From Anthoceros angustus (taxonomy: Eukaryota > Streptophyta > Anthocerotopsida > Anthocerotales > Anthocerotaceae): a stretch of 64,000 nucleotides of DNA. Where the stretch lies: NCBI GenBank assembly GCA_010909165.1, contig MU008153.1:744001-808000 (forward strand), given 5' to 3'. Of this stretch, positions 45,426-57,010 are shown one piece after another (positions within the stretch are counted from its first letter, which is position 1; each line of letters starts with the position of its first letter). The notes beneath the pieces are model-generated. The model ran no database searches and was not told the DNA's origin. It saw only the letters and a list, made by a program, of their open reading frames with translations. The translations under genes were made by a program, and so were the position numbers.

Positions 45426-47751
45426 ATTGGACATAGTACAATTAGAACCCTTAGCCGATAGGGCTCTCTCTTAAGAAGTTGATGAATATCAAGGTTGCTC
45501 ACCGAGGGCCCTGAGAAGGTGATGGATATCAAGGTTGTCAGTCCAACTGATTGCACGAAGGGCTCGGTGAATGTAAGAGCCTGCATGGCACTGTTGTGGA
45601 AATTGAACAACAAACTGAGTCCTTTCTCTACTAGTAGTTATATCTTTCAAGTACGGTATGAGGTGCAAAATTGAAATTGGTCAGCTGCATCCTTGCAGTA
45701 ATCTTGGCATGCCAATGCTTATATCTAAAAATTCACTTGTGTTGGTGTGTGTAGCCTACCATCCATAATCTTCTCTCTGCACATTCTTCAATTCAAGTAT
45801 GTAGAACGATAGTTGGGCATCGTTAGCTACATGTTCGCAATTGATGAAAAAGAATTCAACTTAACGAGAGATCATGTGTGAGCGCGAAGGTGCTTCACAT
45901 GCATGGTTGCAAAGTGAGAGCCTACATTGAGAAGGAGCTTGACATACCCTTGTGAATTGTATTTCATGTAGCTCACATGTGCTTGTTTGCCCTTTCGTAC
46001 TGATTGTATCTTAGTGCAGAGCTTGTCCTGCCTAGAACCACAGTATATGTAGACGTACGCAAGTCGCCTCCACCTTTCACCTGCAGAGGTGCTTAGCACT
46101 ATAGTATCTACTTGTATTTCAATAACATGAACTACCTGCTTGCAGTCCTTCAACGAGCAGACGTGTGAGAGTTTTGTTCCGTGAAATGGCTAAATTTTCG
46201 AGAAAGTGTGGGCGATCAGGCTTTCTGCATCTAGTGCCAAGTTCCCAAGCTAATCAATGTCCAATTGAATGGCGACATCTAACTGCCTTGTTTTATGACT
46301 GTAACCTGGAATTGATGTTGGGTGTAAGCATGTAAATTACCCAGGTCATTGTAAAAGGAAGGATTCCTTGAAAATTCAAGCTCGAATTCCGTGCATGTGG
46401 CATCGTGTGCTAAATTGGTGGTGCTAGTTTCAACAAATGACAGAGCGGGCATAGCTGTCTAAGCACACCAATTACACTGCTTCCATTACTGCAATAGTGC
46501 CTTCTTTTGACACGTCCTATTCAAAGGAATTGCAGCAACGGCTTTTTACGCTTGCAGCTGCTACAAGTGGTAACATCTCCAGCTGAATCCATTTCTGTTG
46601 TTGCTTCCATTTTGCTGTGTGGTCACGCGGGAAAAGGCACGTACAATGCTTAAAACAAATTCATTGACTCAACAAGGTACGACATTTAAGTATGATTTAT
46701 AAAACAACTTTTTGTGCCAAAAAAGGTCAAAATATAGTCAGCAATATGCTGAGAAGATTATATTTTGAATGGAATTTAGACTTGCATCAAGTCTGGCTGT
46801 TGAAATTCACCAGATATTACTCACTTCCCCTCCCTCTGAGATCTGTTGACCCCTGCGCATAGTAAGCCTTTCAACCCTAAGAAAGGGCCTCAGTCGAGTA
46901 TCAATCCTAATTAGATTTCTAATTACATTACATACTGAATCTAGCTGAATTGAGTAATCTCAGTTCCAACTAACCATGTCGTGAACTAGAATCCTCAACC
47001 GCCTGAGCGCGATCTCCCAGTACCTTAGAAATCACTCAAGGTAACGTGCGTCCCTCTTCTTAGCGACAATGTTGATTTCGTCCAACCAACTCCTTAGTTT
47101 ATCCAACCTGTCGCAACCCTCAATGAACACACCGCCCGCCACCATCAGACCAAGAATGAAGGTCTTGTGAGGTTAGGAGATACTCAATGCCGCAGCAACC
47201 GCTCCAACGATTTATAAAATAACAATAATTTTATGGGAAACAACAAAACTGAAAGCGTGAATAAATGAAAACCGTTTCAGATTGCAAATTGCACGATTTT
47301 GAAAAACCTTTCTTTGTGGCACATGTATTTAGATAGAGACGTGTCTTCATTGCACATGTATGGACAAGGAAACAATAACCATTTACCAACCGAATACGAG
47401 CTGGGCAATATGGGATGGGGCTGCACAACGGAGGTTGCCCGAACAGTGGAGCTAATCCATTTTGAGACCTCCCTTCAAAGAGTGACATCCAGACTTGTGT
47501 TCATTGGAAACTCCATAGTTAAGTATTGAATTCATTGGAACTCCATAGTTAAATGTCCTTAGGACGGATCAATGTTTGGATGAGGTGCCACCTATCCCCA
47601 ACTTCATGGCCCTGCAAAACCACCTATTCTAAACATCATGCCCTCAAACATCGTCTCCGTAGTGTGCAGGGGCCCTCGGGTTGGGCCGCTAGTAGTGCCC
47701 TACGAGTTATTCTAATGAGAATTCGAGTGTGAGACTTTGATGTATACTTAA

Positions 47752-47812
47752 TACTTTGAAAGGGGGGACATGAGATTTTATTATGAAAAAGAGATAGGAA
47801 ACCCATCTACCA
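47752..47812 (-). repeat. Dispersed repeat family B, fragment
   Basis: The reverse complement reads GATGGGTTTCCTATCTC then TTTTTCATAATAAAATCTC, matching the 3' part of the insertion at 60917-61029 (GATGGGTTTTTCCTATCTC then TTTTTTATAATAAAGTCTTC). Confidence 0.6.
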
Positions 47813-48019
47813 TACTTTGAAAAAGTTATAAAATCTTCAAACTTTTTAAAACCAATCTACATTTTTAAAGAATTCCTTGCATTGCTACCACCTTCAATTC
47901 AATTGAGACGCACGTAAAGTGGTAGCCGAAAAATAAGGTCTGCATCCACAGGGTCATGTTTATCGTGAGACCTTCCGCGGTAACTACACTATCATACACG
48001 ATCTCTTTCCAAATGGTTT

Positions 48020-48260
48020 CCAAATGGCTTAGGCCAAATGGACACACATTTATAAGAACGACGTCATTATTAAGCTTCCTGTGCTTGGATGGGTACTTAG
48101 ATGGGGTGCCCTTAGGGAATGTATGCCCTTGGTGGCTTAAGCACACCATGGTAAAAGTTGTAAGAACGAAGAGATTTGATGAGAGAGTTGTAAAAGTTGT
48201 AAGTATGTACCAAGTCCCATGACGGAAATCCGTTTCAATAAAATTTTTGTTCTTCTTCTT
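48020..48260 (+). repeat. Dispersed repeat family A, copy 1
   Basis: Has the family order: CCAAATGGCTTAGGCCAAATGG near the left end, ATAAGAACG, TACTTAGATGGGGTGCC, TATGCCCTTGGTGG, AGCACACCATGG, then CAAGTCCCATGACGGAAATC and a right end in TTCTTCTTC. Related copies are at 53135-53332, 59283-59850 (inverted) and 61512-61577. Confidence 0.75.
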
Positions 48261-48949
48261 TCGACTCACGAGCTTGCTTCTTCTCGTGCATGCCGGGACC
48301 AAAAGCGGGAAGATGAGTGCCAGCCTCTGATGTCATGGTGCGCGGGGGCTCGGCTCGGCTCTGGGGCTGACGTAGCGTGCTTGCGAGCTGCAGGTGTGCG
48401 CAATTCTGTCCCAGTTATCACGTCTGTGGAGTGCAACTGTGTCTTTCTGTGGTGCGGTTCCGGCTGATTGAGCCGCACTGCACGCACCGCAGTCTGCGGG
48501 ATGCTCAGCTTATTAGGGCGGTGTGTTGCGAAGTTTCGATTTTCGTGATTCTCAATGCTTGATGGAACCCCGGCGGTGCAGGATTGAAGACATCCAGCAG
48601 AGGGGAGGGTGTGGCAAGGCATTGCAGGCGGATGATGTTGCAGGTGTGTTGTGTTTTGAGATAGAATCGGTGGAGTGGAGCTTAATTTCGAAGCAGGATG
48701 GCATCTGCGTGTGGCAGAACCTTTTGCGCTTCAGGTGCTACTGAGGCGCCAATTGGAGACCTGTGGTGCTGGTCGACTGGTGGCCATTGAGGCCCGATTT
48801 TGTAAGACTTCCTCGGGTCAGTGGAAGGTCGAGCTGACTGGTTGTTGAGGGCTTCAAGGGGTGCTTCGCTTGCGGAGAATTAGGTGGCGTGGGTTTGGAG
48901 GATTCTGCTCTGGAACTGGTTTTTCGACCACAGAAAAAATGCGTCAATC

Positions 48950-50163
48950 CGTATTATATCGAAGTGTCCAGGAGGAGATATGGCGACGCCAGATAGGAGA
49001 CCTTCGACCCGAGGCATTTTTGTGTAAAATTGGAGGTTGCCTGGTACGGTTGGAGGAACACTGAATTCCAGGCGGCGTTTTTCTCCGGCTTTCCAGCTGA
49101 TTTGCTGAAACCTAAGGTTGGCCTTGGTGATGCAGGACCTTATTCAGCGCCTCGAGCAGTTTGCTAACCTGGAGTATCATGAAGGATGTGTAAATACCGT
49201 GCACTTTAGTCCATGACTCAGGCCATGAAAGCTATGTCTTTCAGGCCAGAATCTTGCCATTCTCTGATGATTAACATGTCATCAGCTGTGGCGCAGATGG
49301 CCAGGTACTGGTCAAGATTTGTGGTTTTTCTCATTAGGTGTTACTGTACTAGTACCGTCTTGCTTATTTGGCAAAAAGTGTTCTTTATCTAACCTTGTTT
49401 CGCTTGCCTTTGCTGAAACTCTTTTTTGATCTGGCTGTGGGTTTGCAGTATGATCTACCAGAGAGCAAAACTGCGAAGCTGTTCACTTGTAAACCTATTC
49501 ATTCCTCGAAGCACAGGAGGCATCATAGTACTGTCCGCCTGAATGCAATAGTAACTAATCCACGAAACCCCAACTATTTTTCTGTCTGGGGATCAGGTGA
49601 GTACGCCAGGGTATACGAGATCCGTAGAGTGGATGCGGATGCATCTAGTGCCAAATCAAAACCAGTTGAGGTGTTTGCTCCAGCTCATTTTGTTGGAGCG
49701 GTGCTGGAGCGGTTACCATCACATGTGTGGCGTACTCTTTGCAAGAGGAGCTCCTGGTCTCTTACAATGATGAGCAAATATACCTGTTTGACAAAGATAT
49801 GGGCCTGGGACCGGGATTGAGTAGACAGTGCTTTATAGAGGCTGTGTGCTGGAAATCTGCTGCTGTACAACGAAGGAAGTGGTTGGTTGCATGATGGAAC
49901 TATTTATCGCTGCATTAGCTCTGTAGGTGATGGAGGTGAACAGACGTCGGAGGGAGGACCGGGGTCACATATCCCTGACACCAGATGCGATCATGTATGT
50001 CTTGCGCCTTCAGTGCCGGCAAGCTCAAAGTGACATGGAACAATGGAGTTACTCTCGAATGGAATATGAGGCGGATGAGGATGACTATCTGAGCAACTTC
50101 TACGAGGACGATGACTCTTCTGATGAAGGTAGTAGCCATGTGCGTCTGCGGCGAGTGTATTAA
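48950..50163 (+). pseudogene. Broken DCAF8-like WD40-repeat gene
   Basis: Pieces of a DDB1-CUL4 associated factor 8/WDTC1-type WD40 protein appear in order but not in one frame. Near 48960-49064: SVQEEIWRRQIGDLRPEAF (family N-terminus DVWKREVGxLxPRxF). Near 49138-49218: QRLEQFANLEYHEGCVNTV. At 49448-49660: YDLPESKTAKLFTCKPI, then LNAIVTNPRNPNYFSVWGSG and EYARVYEIRR. Near 49720-49845, in another frame: ITCVAYSLQEELLVSYNDE and QIYLFDKDMGLGPGLSRQCF. At 49927-50160: RRREDRGHISLTPDAIMYVL and an acidic tail. The WD blades between HEGCVNTV and YDLPES, and those after the DMGLGP segment, are missing, a stop follows HFSP near 49218, and a frameshift lies near 49700. Intact relatives are substrate receptors of CUL4 ubiquitin ligases. 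Introns may hide some breaks, but the missing blades make a functional product unlikely. Confidence 0.75.
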
Positions 50164-51820
50164 AAGTTGAGGAACACTGTACGTCTGTAGATAGATGTCG
50201 CACAGCTACTGCCGGCTGTAGGCAGATAGCAGTGTGTAAATATCAGGGCAATTGTCATGACAACGTGGTGGCGATGGTATGGCTTGAAACAATCTAAGCC
50301 TCAGTTAGTACCAGACGTTGTTTGTTGCGGATGGTAGGGAAATGGTGTTGGATTGGGAAATCGGAATGAGGGTCTAATCTGAAAGTGGAGCAAGTAAATG
50401 ATGCCGCCTTTTATGTTGAGAGAGGCTCGCTTAGAGCCACTGTGAACAACCCAGAAGGTTGAGCCTTTAGCCTAGTTGGACAAGCCATGTAGATATGGCA
50501 AACAAAATCTGTTGGAAAGGCAGGAAGGCGAAGCCTACCAGCCCCTTTCTGGTGCTGGGGTGAAGTAACATTACAGAGCTCACAAGCTTGATTGTTTCAT
50601 ATTGTGGCCTCAGAGGCTTTGTCCATGTAGAGTACTGCTTCTCCTTTAATGCTGGTGAAACGTGCGAAGTTAGACTCGCTATTACGTGCTGTTGTAGACT
50701 ACTGTTGCTGAACGTTCTCTCCATTCTTGCACGTGGTTGGCAGAAGTCACTGTGTTGTTGTTTCCTTGCGCAGGTACTGTTGCATGTACATATGTAAGAA
50801 ATGTTGTGCAAGGCCAAGCAGGTATCTTGGGGTCCGGTCCTGTCTGTCTTAGTCTCGGTCACCTAATGCGTAGGGCCTGTTCCTCATCTCAGGAACTTCT
50901 CAGAAACATGAGTGGTGCTGCTCTGCTGCCAGCGGTATCTGCAAGGGGACTGAAAGTGATGCTTCAGGGAGCATGAAGAACGAGTCCGAATGACAATGCT
51001 GGTGCGTGCACCTGTCTAGAGCCTTGGAAATGCGGAATGTGCCCAGGTGCTGCCCAGACAGATCCTCAACCAGGGGAGGAGCTTGAAGCCAAAATGCCAA
51101 GTGGCTTCGGAACGTAAATACTTGCAGAACGAAAGTTCGCTAAGACATCGCCATAGTGACGCAGGGTAGCAGAGTCAAGTAGACGGTAGGTGGGACATGT
51201 ATGTAAGATACTGGCCGGCCTTGTGAATATTGGTTTTTAAATCCGTTGGCTGCAGCCCAGCACTGGCAGTCCGGACGTCAGCCCAGCCATCCACAGCCAC
51301 TGATTCCTCTCGGTCAGAGCGCGTGACACTGCTCATCACTCAAACTCGCACTTGCCGAATACGCTTCTTTGATTGGAAGACCTTTTCTTTGTGCTTAAAC
51401 ATGGTTACGGTTTTAGCTGACAAGTTTTGTGTGTGGAGAGCAGGGTACTGGCAGGGTTCTCCACCTGCATATGTACATGCATATGTATGTACGTTCTGTG
51501 AACGCATTTTTCTGGGTGCGTGTCTTGCACCTGCATGTATGCTTGCTGAATTACTAGTCCGGACGAATTTTTCTGTGTGCGGGTCTGGCATGTGCATGTA
51601 TGTTTGCTGAATTACCTGTACGGGTTATGCATTGTGACTGGAGGAATTGAACTTCAGGGGGTTTTCATCTTCATGTGCGTTCGCTGGATTTACTAATACG
51701 CCATGTGTATTGTGACTGCAGATCAGGGTTTTGCACCTGCTTCTTGTAGTTTGCTCGCTGAATTCACTCACATATACAGGTTATGTACTGTGACTGCAGG
51801 AGGAACTGTTATCATTGATG

Positions 51821-51858
51821 CAATTCAATTCAATTCAATTCAATGCAATGCAATGCAA
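51821..51858. repeat. Pentanucleotide microsatellite (CAATT)n/(CAATG)n
   Basis: Four CAATT units followed by three CAATG units. Confidence 0.9.
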
Positions 51859-52198
51859 GGATGGTCTCGCTCGGTAGAACTCGGAAGAATTGATGTGGTG
51901 GATGAAGGGGCAGCAGCAGGGGACTAGGACGATGGTGCTATATTTGGGGGGGATTAACGCGGACTACGTATTTTGACAGCGCATGGTTTTACATGGGCAT
52001 GTTCCAGATGTCGGGTGATTTCACTAGCATGTACGGGTCATCCAGACTGACGGGATCGAAACAGTGGTGCGGTGGGTCACAGGTGTGCTACAGTCGATAT
52101 GGTGTCGCAAGCGGCTCAAGTGTCCGGGCGGGGCAGCGGGGGCTGCTGCAGTGCAGCTCGCTTCGTAGCTTCAGCAGGGCGGCTCTTGGGGAACATTT

Positions 52199-52234
52199 GG
52201 CAGGCAGCAGGCAGGCAGCAGGCAGGCAGGCAAG
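52199..52234. repeat. GGCAGCA/GGCA short tandem repeat
   Basis: Interleaved GGCA and GGCAGCA units over about 36 bp. Confidence 0.85.
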
Positions 52235-52573
52235 GCGGACGGAGGCAGGGCAGGAGGGCAGCGCAGCGCAGCCCATGCCTACTGTGTTACATGTACCTAT
52301 GTGCAAAGAAAAGTCATATTTGTTGGGTTGTTAGTGACAACAGAGGAACAGTGCCGTCTGTATCGTGCCTTGTGTGCCATTTGATAAGTACATGAAGGCT
52401 ACGGACAACAAAAGAAGTGGGCATCGGATGACGAGGGATGGAGACGCGCTGCGCAGCCACAGCAGAAATGAATGCAGCTTACCTCGCTTCCCAGGCCAAG
52501 CGCGTGCACCCGCGCGTGCTTCGTTTTGCAGATTGAGATATTAAATGCTCGCCCCTGCGGGCCTTCCAGCTGC

Positions 52574-52598
52574 TGCATGCGCATGCGCATGCGCATGC
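52574..52598. repeat. Alternating purine-pyrimidine tract (GCATGC)n
   Basis: Twenty-five bases of perfect pyrimidine-purine alternation built from GCATGC units; also self-complementary. Such tracts can adopt Z-DNA or cruciforms. Confidence 0.8.
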
Positions 52599-53028
52599 CA
52601 TGGCCATGGCGACCTGGATGTGGGATCAGATGCTGGCATATCGAATGGGCATCGTCCAAGCGCTGGAAGCAGCGCACGAAAGGAACGCGAAACCAGGAAG
52701 CCAGGCAGGAGCAGCCCGGCTGCGACACGATGACCTACCGCTGCGTCAGCATAACACGACCGGCAACAGTACCGTTTGATCCCTCCTAGCTCCCAACCTC
52801 TCGCGGAGCGGCTAGAAAAACACCTGAAGCAGGCGCCGTGGGAAAACGAAGCGGAGTGTTTTGGTGAAACTCGCCTTTGCGGCTCGGCGAGAAAGCGTGG
52901 TCAAGGCAGGGGGAATCTGCGGGGTTGGCGTAACGGGACGCGACTTCCGATCTGGAAGCAAGGCAGTTAGCGGCGCTAGCTAGGGGCTAGGCTGGAGCTG
53001 GGTTTGGCTGTCTTTGTGTTGCTGCCAC

Positions 53029-53092
53029 TGGGACCTGGGACCCGGTACCTGGGACCTGGGACCCGGGACCCGGGACCCGGGACCCGGGACCT
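53029..53092. repeat. GGGACC(C/T) minisatellite
   Basis: About nine 7-bp units of GGGACCC or GGGACCT, one altered to GGTACCT; the last four are perfect. Confidence 0.9.
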
Positions 53093-53134
53093 TTTCCTTC
53101 CGCCAGTTGGGACCTGTTCCTTCCGCCAGTTGCG

Positions 53135-53332
53135 GTACCGGCGTTCTTGCATATGTGTGTCCAAAATGGCTTAGGTCCTCCGCGTAGATCGGTACTTGGA
53201 TAGGGTGCCTAAACGGAGTGGATGCCCTTGCCGCAAGTAGCTTAGACACACCATGGCACCAGTGGTTAAGTGTCGAGTCCCATGACAGGAAAATCCCGTC
53301 CAAGTGGACTATACTAAATTTCTTCTTCTTCT
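53135..53332 (+). repeat. Dispersed repeat family A, copy 2
   Basis: Contains AATGGCTTAGG, GGTACTTGGATAGGGTGCC, GTGGATGCCCTTGCCGCAAG, AGCTTAGACACACCATGG, GTCCCATGACAGG, CCAAGTGGACTATACTAAA and ends in TTCTTCTTCTTC. The left end (CGTTCTTGCATATGTGTGTC) is in the opposite sense to the same segment of copy 1, reflecting the palindromic nature of that end. Confidence 0.75.
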
Positions 53333-54716
53333 CTCCGGGCATCTCTCTCTCCTTGCGCCGCGCGCGAGCAGCGAGCCGCGGGCCTTGCCTTTGCCCTAAT
53401 GGGAGCATGAAGGCACCACCTCTGAGGCTCTGACCATCGCCAGACTCCGACCACATGAAGTGGCTGCGCGCGGACATGGCGCCACGTCTCCGCCTCGCCT
53501 CCTGCTTACGTAGCCCAAGATTCCCTTCGCCTCTGGAAGCTGGTCGACCAGCGGCTCCAAGGCAGTTGAGAGGCAGTTGGCATTCCTATTCCGGAACGAT
53601 GCACTTGAATCGCGGCGTGACCCGCGACTTACAACTCGAATTTCACGTTTGTTAGACCAAGCGCGACCGGTGGAGGTGGATCCCTCTTCCGGTCGATCTC
53701 TTGTCATCGACAGCAAGGAGATTTGGGCAAGTTGTTCTTGTCAAAGGGGGAACACCGCCAACAAGTTGCAAACAGTGCGGGCCGAGTCTCACGCGAACCG
53801 CTGTTGACGAAATATATGAGGGCGGTCTATACAAGGAGTGGACCATTTGCACTCTGATGTTACATCATTTCGCTCTGATATTCCGGATCAGAGAAGAAAG
53901 AGGTCGACCAAAACCTGGACAAAATGAGCTAACAGCAAAGCCTTTTGTGTGTGTTACACCTGCATTTCTTCTTTGAGGAAAGAAGAAGCAGGTGCACACG
54001 TGATAACACTTACGCCTCCAGAGCTAACACTAGCAGCTTACACAACGTTAACCCCGCTTCTAACCTACTAGCATGCCAACTTCTCGCTGCAAAAAACCAT
54101 CAATTCTTACTGAATCTGCTGGTGAAGGGACAGGATGCGAGCAAGCGAACCCAAAAATCCAACCAGGAGAAGTTGAATGCTGCAAAGGTCGGGGAAACAC
54201 ACAGGCCTAATCTAAATCTCCAACAGTGCAATGTCACCTGGATTCAGTGTCGGGCTTCGGATATGGAAAGCCGGAGAGATGTTACTCCCCCATACCCGCA
54301 GCTGATGGAGTCGAACTCGTCGAGGATGCTAGGCCAGGCGGTTCAGGATCGCTACAAAGCGCTCCAACACCAGCAACGTACTTTCATCACATGTGACTCC
54401 CCTCCTCCTTTCGGCGGTCTATTCAGTGCAGTCTTGGAGAGCGGGCCGGGCTGCTTACGCTTCCCGTTGAGGCTGATGAAGGCCGGGGAAGGGGCAAACC
54501 CTCCACCGAAGACCAGGAGTGGCGCCTCAAGTGCTTCCGGCTTCCTCTTCCACATAAGGGCACACCGAATGAAACCAAACATTCAAGCACCTGCGTCGAT
54601 AGTGAACGGGCGCCAGTATGGCAACCTTGAAGCTGCCACACTCCAGCGCCTAGAAAGGTTTCCCCGTTGCCAGCAGCTGAAAGGACTTGGTGACACAGGT
54701 GGATGAGGACCATAAC

Positions 54717-56477
54717 TTACGGCCAATCCCACCACGGGACCGAATTCTGATCGTCCACGGAGAAGAAATAGCTGGACAACTCATCAGGCTGCTGACAAGA
54801 TCCATCTTCAAGCTTCACGCCATGCCGTTGCTGACTCGCATAACTTAGCCCAGGATTCATCAATCTGGGACTGTCGAAGTCATCTTCCAAATGCTGGAAT
54901 GGCGCTTCCATCGCCGCCAGCATGGAGGAAGGGAAAGGGATGTCCGCAATAAGGACCGGCGGCAGAGAGGAGCAAGTCGGGACCTCCGGAGGAGAAGCCA
55001 TGAATCCGCAGCTGGTGACGGTGCTCGCGCAGCTGCCTGAAGACCAATTCGGAGCCGGCCCGGAGATGTCAGTGGACGCTGCAGTCGGGGAGTTCTGTTG
55101 CAAGAGAGGCAAGAGCTTGCCGTAGTCGCTTTCAACAGTCTGGTGAGGGCTATCTACATTGGACATGCCGCTGTTCACAGAGTTGCAAGTGTCGGAGCTG
55201 TGAGGACTACCTCGTCCGCACGCGCCATATCCCAGGGTATTCCTTGAGTCCTGCGAGTTGTTGTTGCCGGAGGGGAAGTTGGTCACAGACTTGGGACTGA
55301 GCTGGAAATCGCTGGCACTCAAGTCGTTGGCAGGAACGGCAAGCAACTCGGACTTGATCAAGGCCGGCTTGGTAGAAGACGGGCCCGCAGCAGGCACAGT
55401 CTTGGTTGTAGCCACCAGCGCCCCGTCCGTCGGGGCAACAGCTTTCGACGGACTGGCGTGCGGGTCGGCCACTTTGTTCGTCTTGTCAGGCTCTGAAGAC
55501 GAGTTGGAACACTCCGGCAATGGCTCGTCCCTGGCAGGCGATTTGTCACGAGACAGGCGCTTCACCTGATGACACACACAACAAAGGCCGGCTACGTCAG
55601 CACCACGACATCAAAGCGCCTCCTCGCTTACGTGCTCGCTCAGGCAGCACACAAGACCATAACAGACAAGAGAAGCAACAACAACAACAAACTCGACACA
55701 TAACAAAGCAAGCAACGAGCAAAAGGCAAAAAAAACAACGACGACGTCATCCTCCACTTCCTTCCTACCTCTTCCACGAGTCTGTCCTTCTCCTCCATAA
55801 GCGTGCTGTAGTCTCCCTTCAAAGCATCGTAGTCCGCCTTGAGCAGCTCGTAGTCCTTCTCCAGCTGTTTTGTTTTCCAGCGCGCCCGCCGGTTCTGGAA
55901 CCACACCGCGACCTGGCGCGGCTGCAGTCCCAAATCTCTGGCCAGCTGCATTTTCCTCTCCGGCTCCAATTTGTTCTCCATCTCGAAATTCTTCTCCAGA
56001 GACCGCACCTGCTCCGCCGTCAGCCTGCGCTTCTTCTCCGCAGGCTGCCCCAGGTCATCCCCGCCGTCCTCATCTCCGGTCTCCTCCGGCGACGTCTCGA
56101 ACAGCGTAGGATAGCTAAACGGCCGCTTCAAATTGGTGCCGCTAGGACTGGCATTCGAGCTCTGATGCGGCATCACTCCCTCCTCCAACACTCCCTTACC
56201 TGCAATCAAGCATCCGCACAATCAGCGCAATCACTCAACCAGATTCCACACAATGCCGCTTCCCCCGCAGCCAATGTTTGCAATTGCTCTCCCTACTTCA
56301 CTCACTTCCTCACTCCCACAGCCGCAGCGGGCTGCCGTTACCTGCAGAATGGCCGGCCCCCGCCCTGGACGACAACATAGCCACCAGCGTATCGGTTGAG
56401 CTGCTCTCGCTCCTGTGCATCATCTGCAGCATCCCCCCGGCACCGTTGTAGGACGCAAGCGCATTCCCGCTGGCCAT
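54717..56477 (-). CDS. HD-Zip class I transcription factor
   Basis: Three exons fit in phase: 56477-56342, 56199-55769 and 55565-54717, giving 471 residues. Exon 1 encodes [20 protein letters not shown], a Met/Ser-rich start. Exon 2 encodes an acidic stretch ([11 protein letters not shown]), then the homeodomain ([20 protein letters not shown] through [19 protein letters not shown]) with the DNA-contacting [10 protein letters not shown] helix 3, and directly after it a leucine zipper with heptad positions in [20 protein letters not shown] and [11 protein letters not shown]. Exon 3 continues the zipper end (VKRLSRDK) and a long Ser/Pro-rich C-terminal region ending [11 protein letters not shown], a Trp-rich terminal activation motif seen in class I members. 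The lack of START and MEKHLA domains and of the class II CPSCE motif supports class I. Such factors bind CAATNATTG as dimers and often act in ABA and stress responses. Confidence 0.95.
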
Positions 56478-57010
56478 CCCTGCGAGATCTCACCCTCCCC
56501 TCCCCTTTCACACTCTCCTCACCCCGGCCTCCAACAAAATGCAACACAATTGCGCGGAAACGCCTCTCTCCCTCAGCCTACACCTCCTCCGCATTGAATC
56601 CGCACAAAACACCGCAATCCGAGAAAGTTCCCCACGGATCGGAGCAACGGCACACCGCAGAGCTACTGAACGCGAGCTCTCTCCCGGGCCGTGGAACGCA
56701 AACAAAACTCCGAGTCGCGAACTGAAACACAAGTGCAAAGCCAGCCCAGGCCAAATCGCTGCGCTTCCCGTTGCCGCTGGTTGCAGAGTGGCAGGCGGGG
56801 CTTAAGAGGGCAATGCGGACGCGGTGGAAGCACAGGAGGTGGGGGCCCTGGCTGGCTGGTGACGAGACGCAGGCTTCGGGTGGGGAGGAAATAGCCGAGG
56901 AGAGGGCGGGCGGAGAGGAGAGGAGAGGAGAGAGAATTCGGGCTCTGTCCTAGAGAGAGAGTGGGGCGCCCGGCTGGCTGGCCTCTGGCGGCCTGGCCCC
57001 GTGGGCCGTA
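56478..57010 (-). promoter_or_regulatory. HD-Zip I 5' leader and proximal promoter
   Basis: Contains CT/GA-rich tracts (GGAGA repeats at about 56909-56935), common in plant leaders. An upstream ATG at 56594 opens a frame that overlaps the main start out of phase; if it lies within the transcript it could lower translation. It has no resemblance to a conserved uORF peptide that I know. Confidence 0.4.

Larger units (their letters stand above)
44741..48949. other. Intergenic region with scattered repeats
   Basis: About 4.2 kb without a recognisable gene. Contents: a tRNA-like/SINE-like stretch at 45235-45425; a pair of imperfect repeats around ATATCAAGGTTG (about 45480-45540); a 31-bp tandem duplication near 47500-47555; and copies of two dispersed repeat families at 47752-47812 and 48020-48260 (listed separately). 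A plus-strand frame of 146 codons at 44754-45194 shows no family resemblance. Confidence 0.45.
50164..54716. other. Intergenic region rich in simple repeats
   Basis: About 4.5 kb with no recognisable gene. It contains degenerate ~60-100 bp repeats with CTGAATT(A/C)-type phrases (about 51440-51810), several simple repeats (listed separately), and one copy of repeat family A. A 253-codon plus-strand frame at 53945-54706 lies opposite the presumed 3' UTR of the HD-Zip gene and has no family resemblance. Confidence 0.45.

Noticed and set aside
45872-46153. Minus-strand frame with KQVVHVIEIQVD and YIYCGSR, faintly PPR-like
   Set aside because: The resemblance is limited to a few residues and no repeat periodicity follows; not enough to call a PPR remnant.
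53945-54706. A 253-codon plus-strand frame
   Set aside because: It lies opposite the presumed 3' UTR of the HD-Zip gene, has no recognisable motif and an irregular composition; a chance frame.
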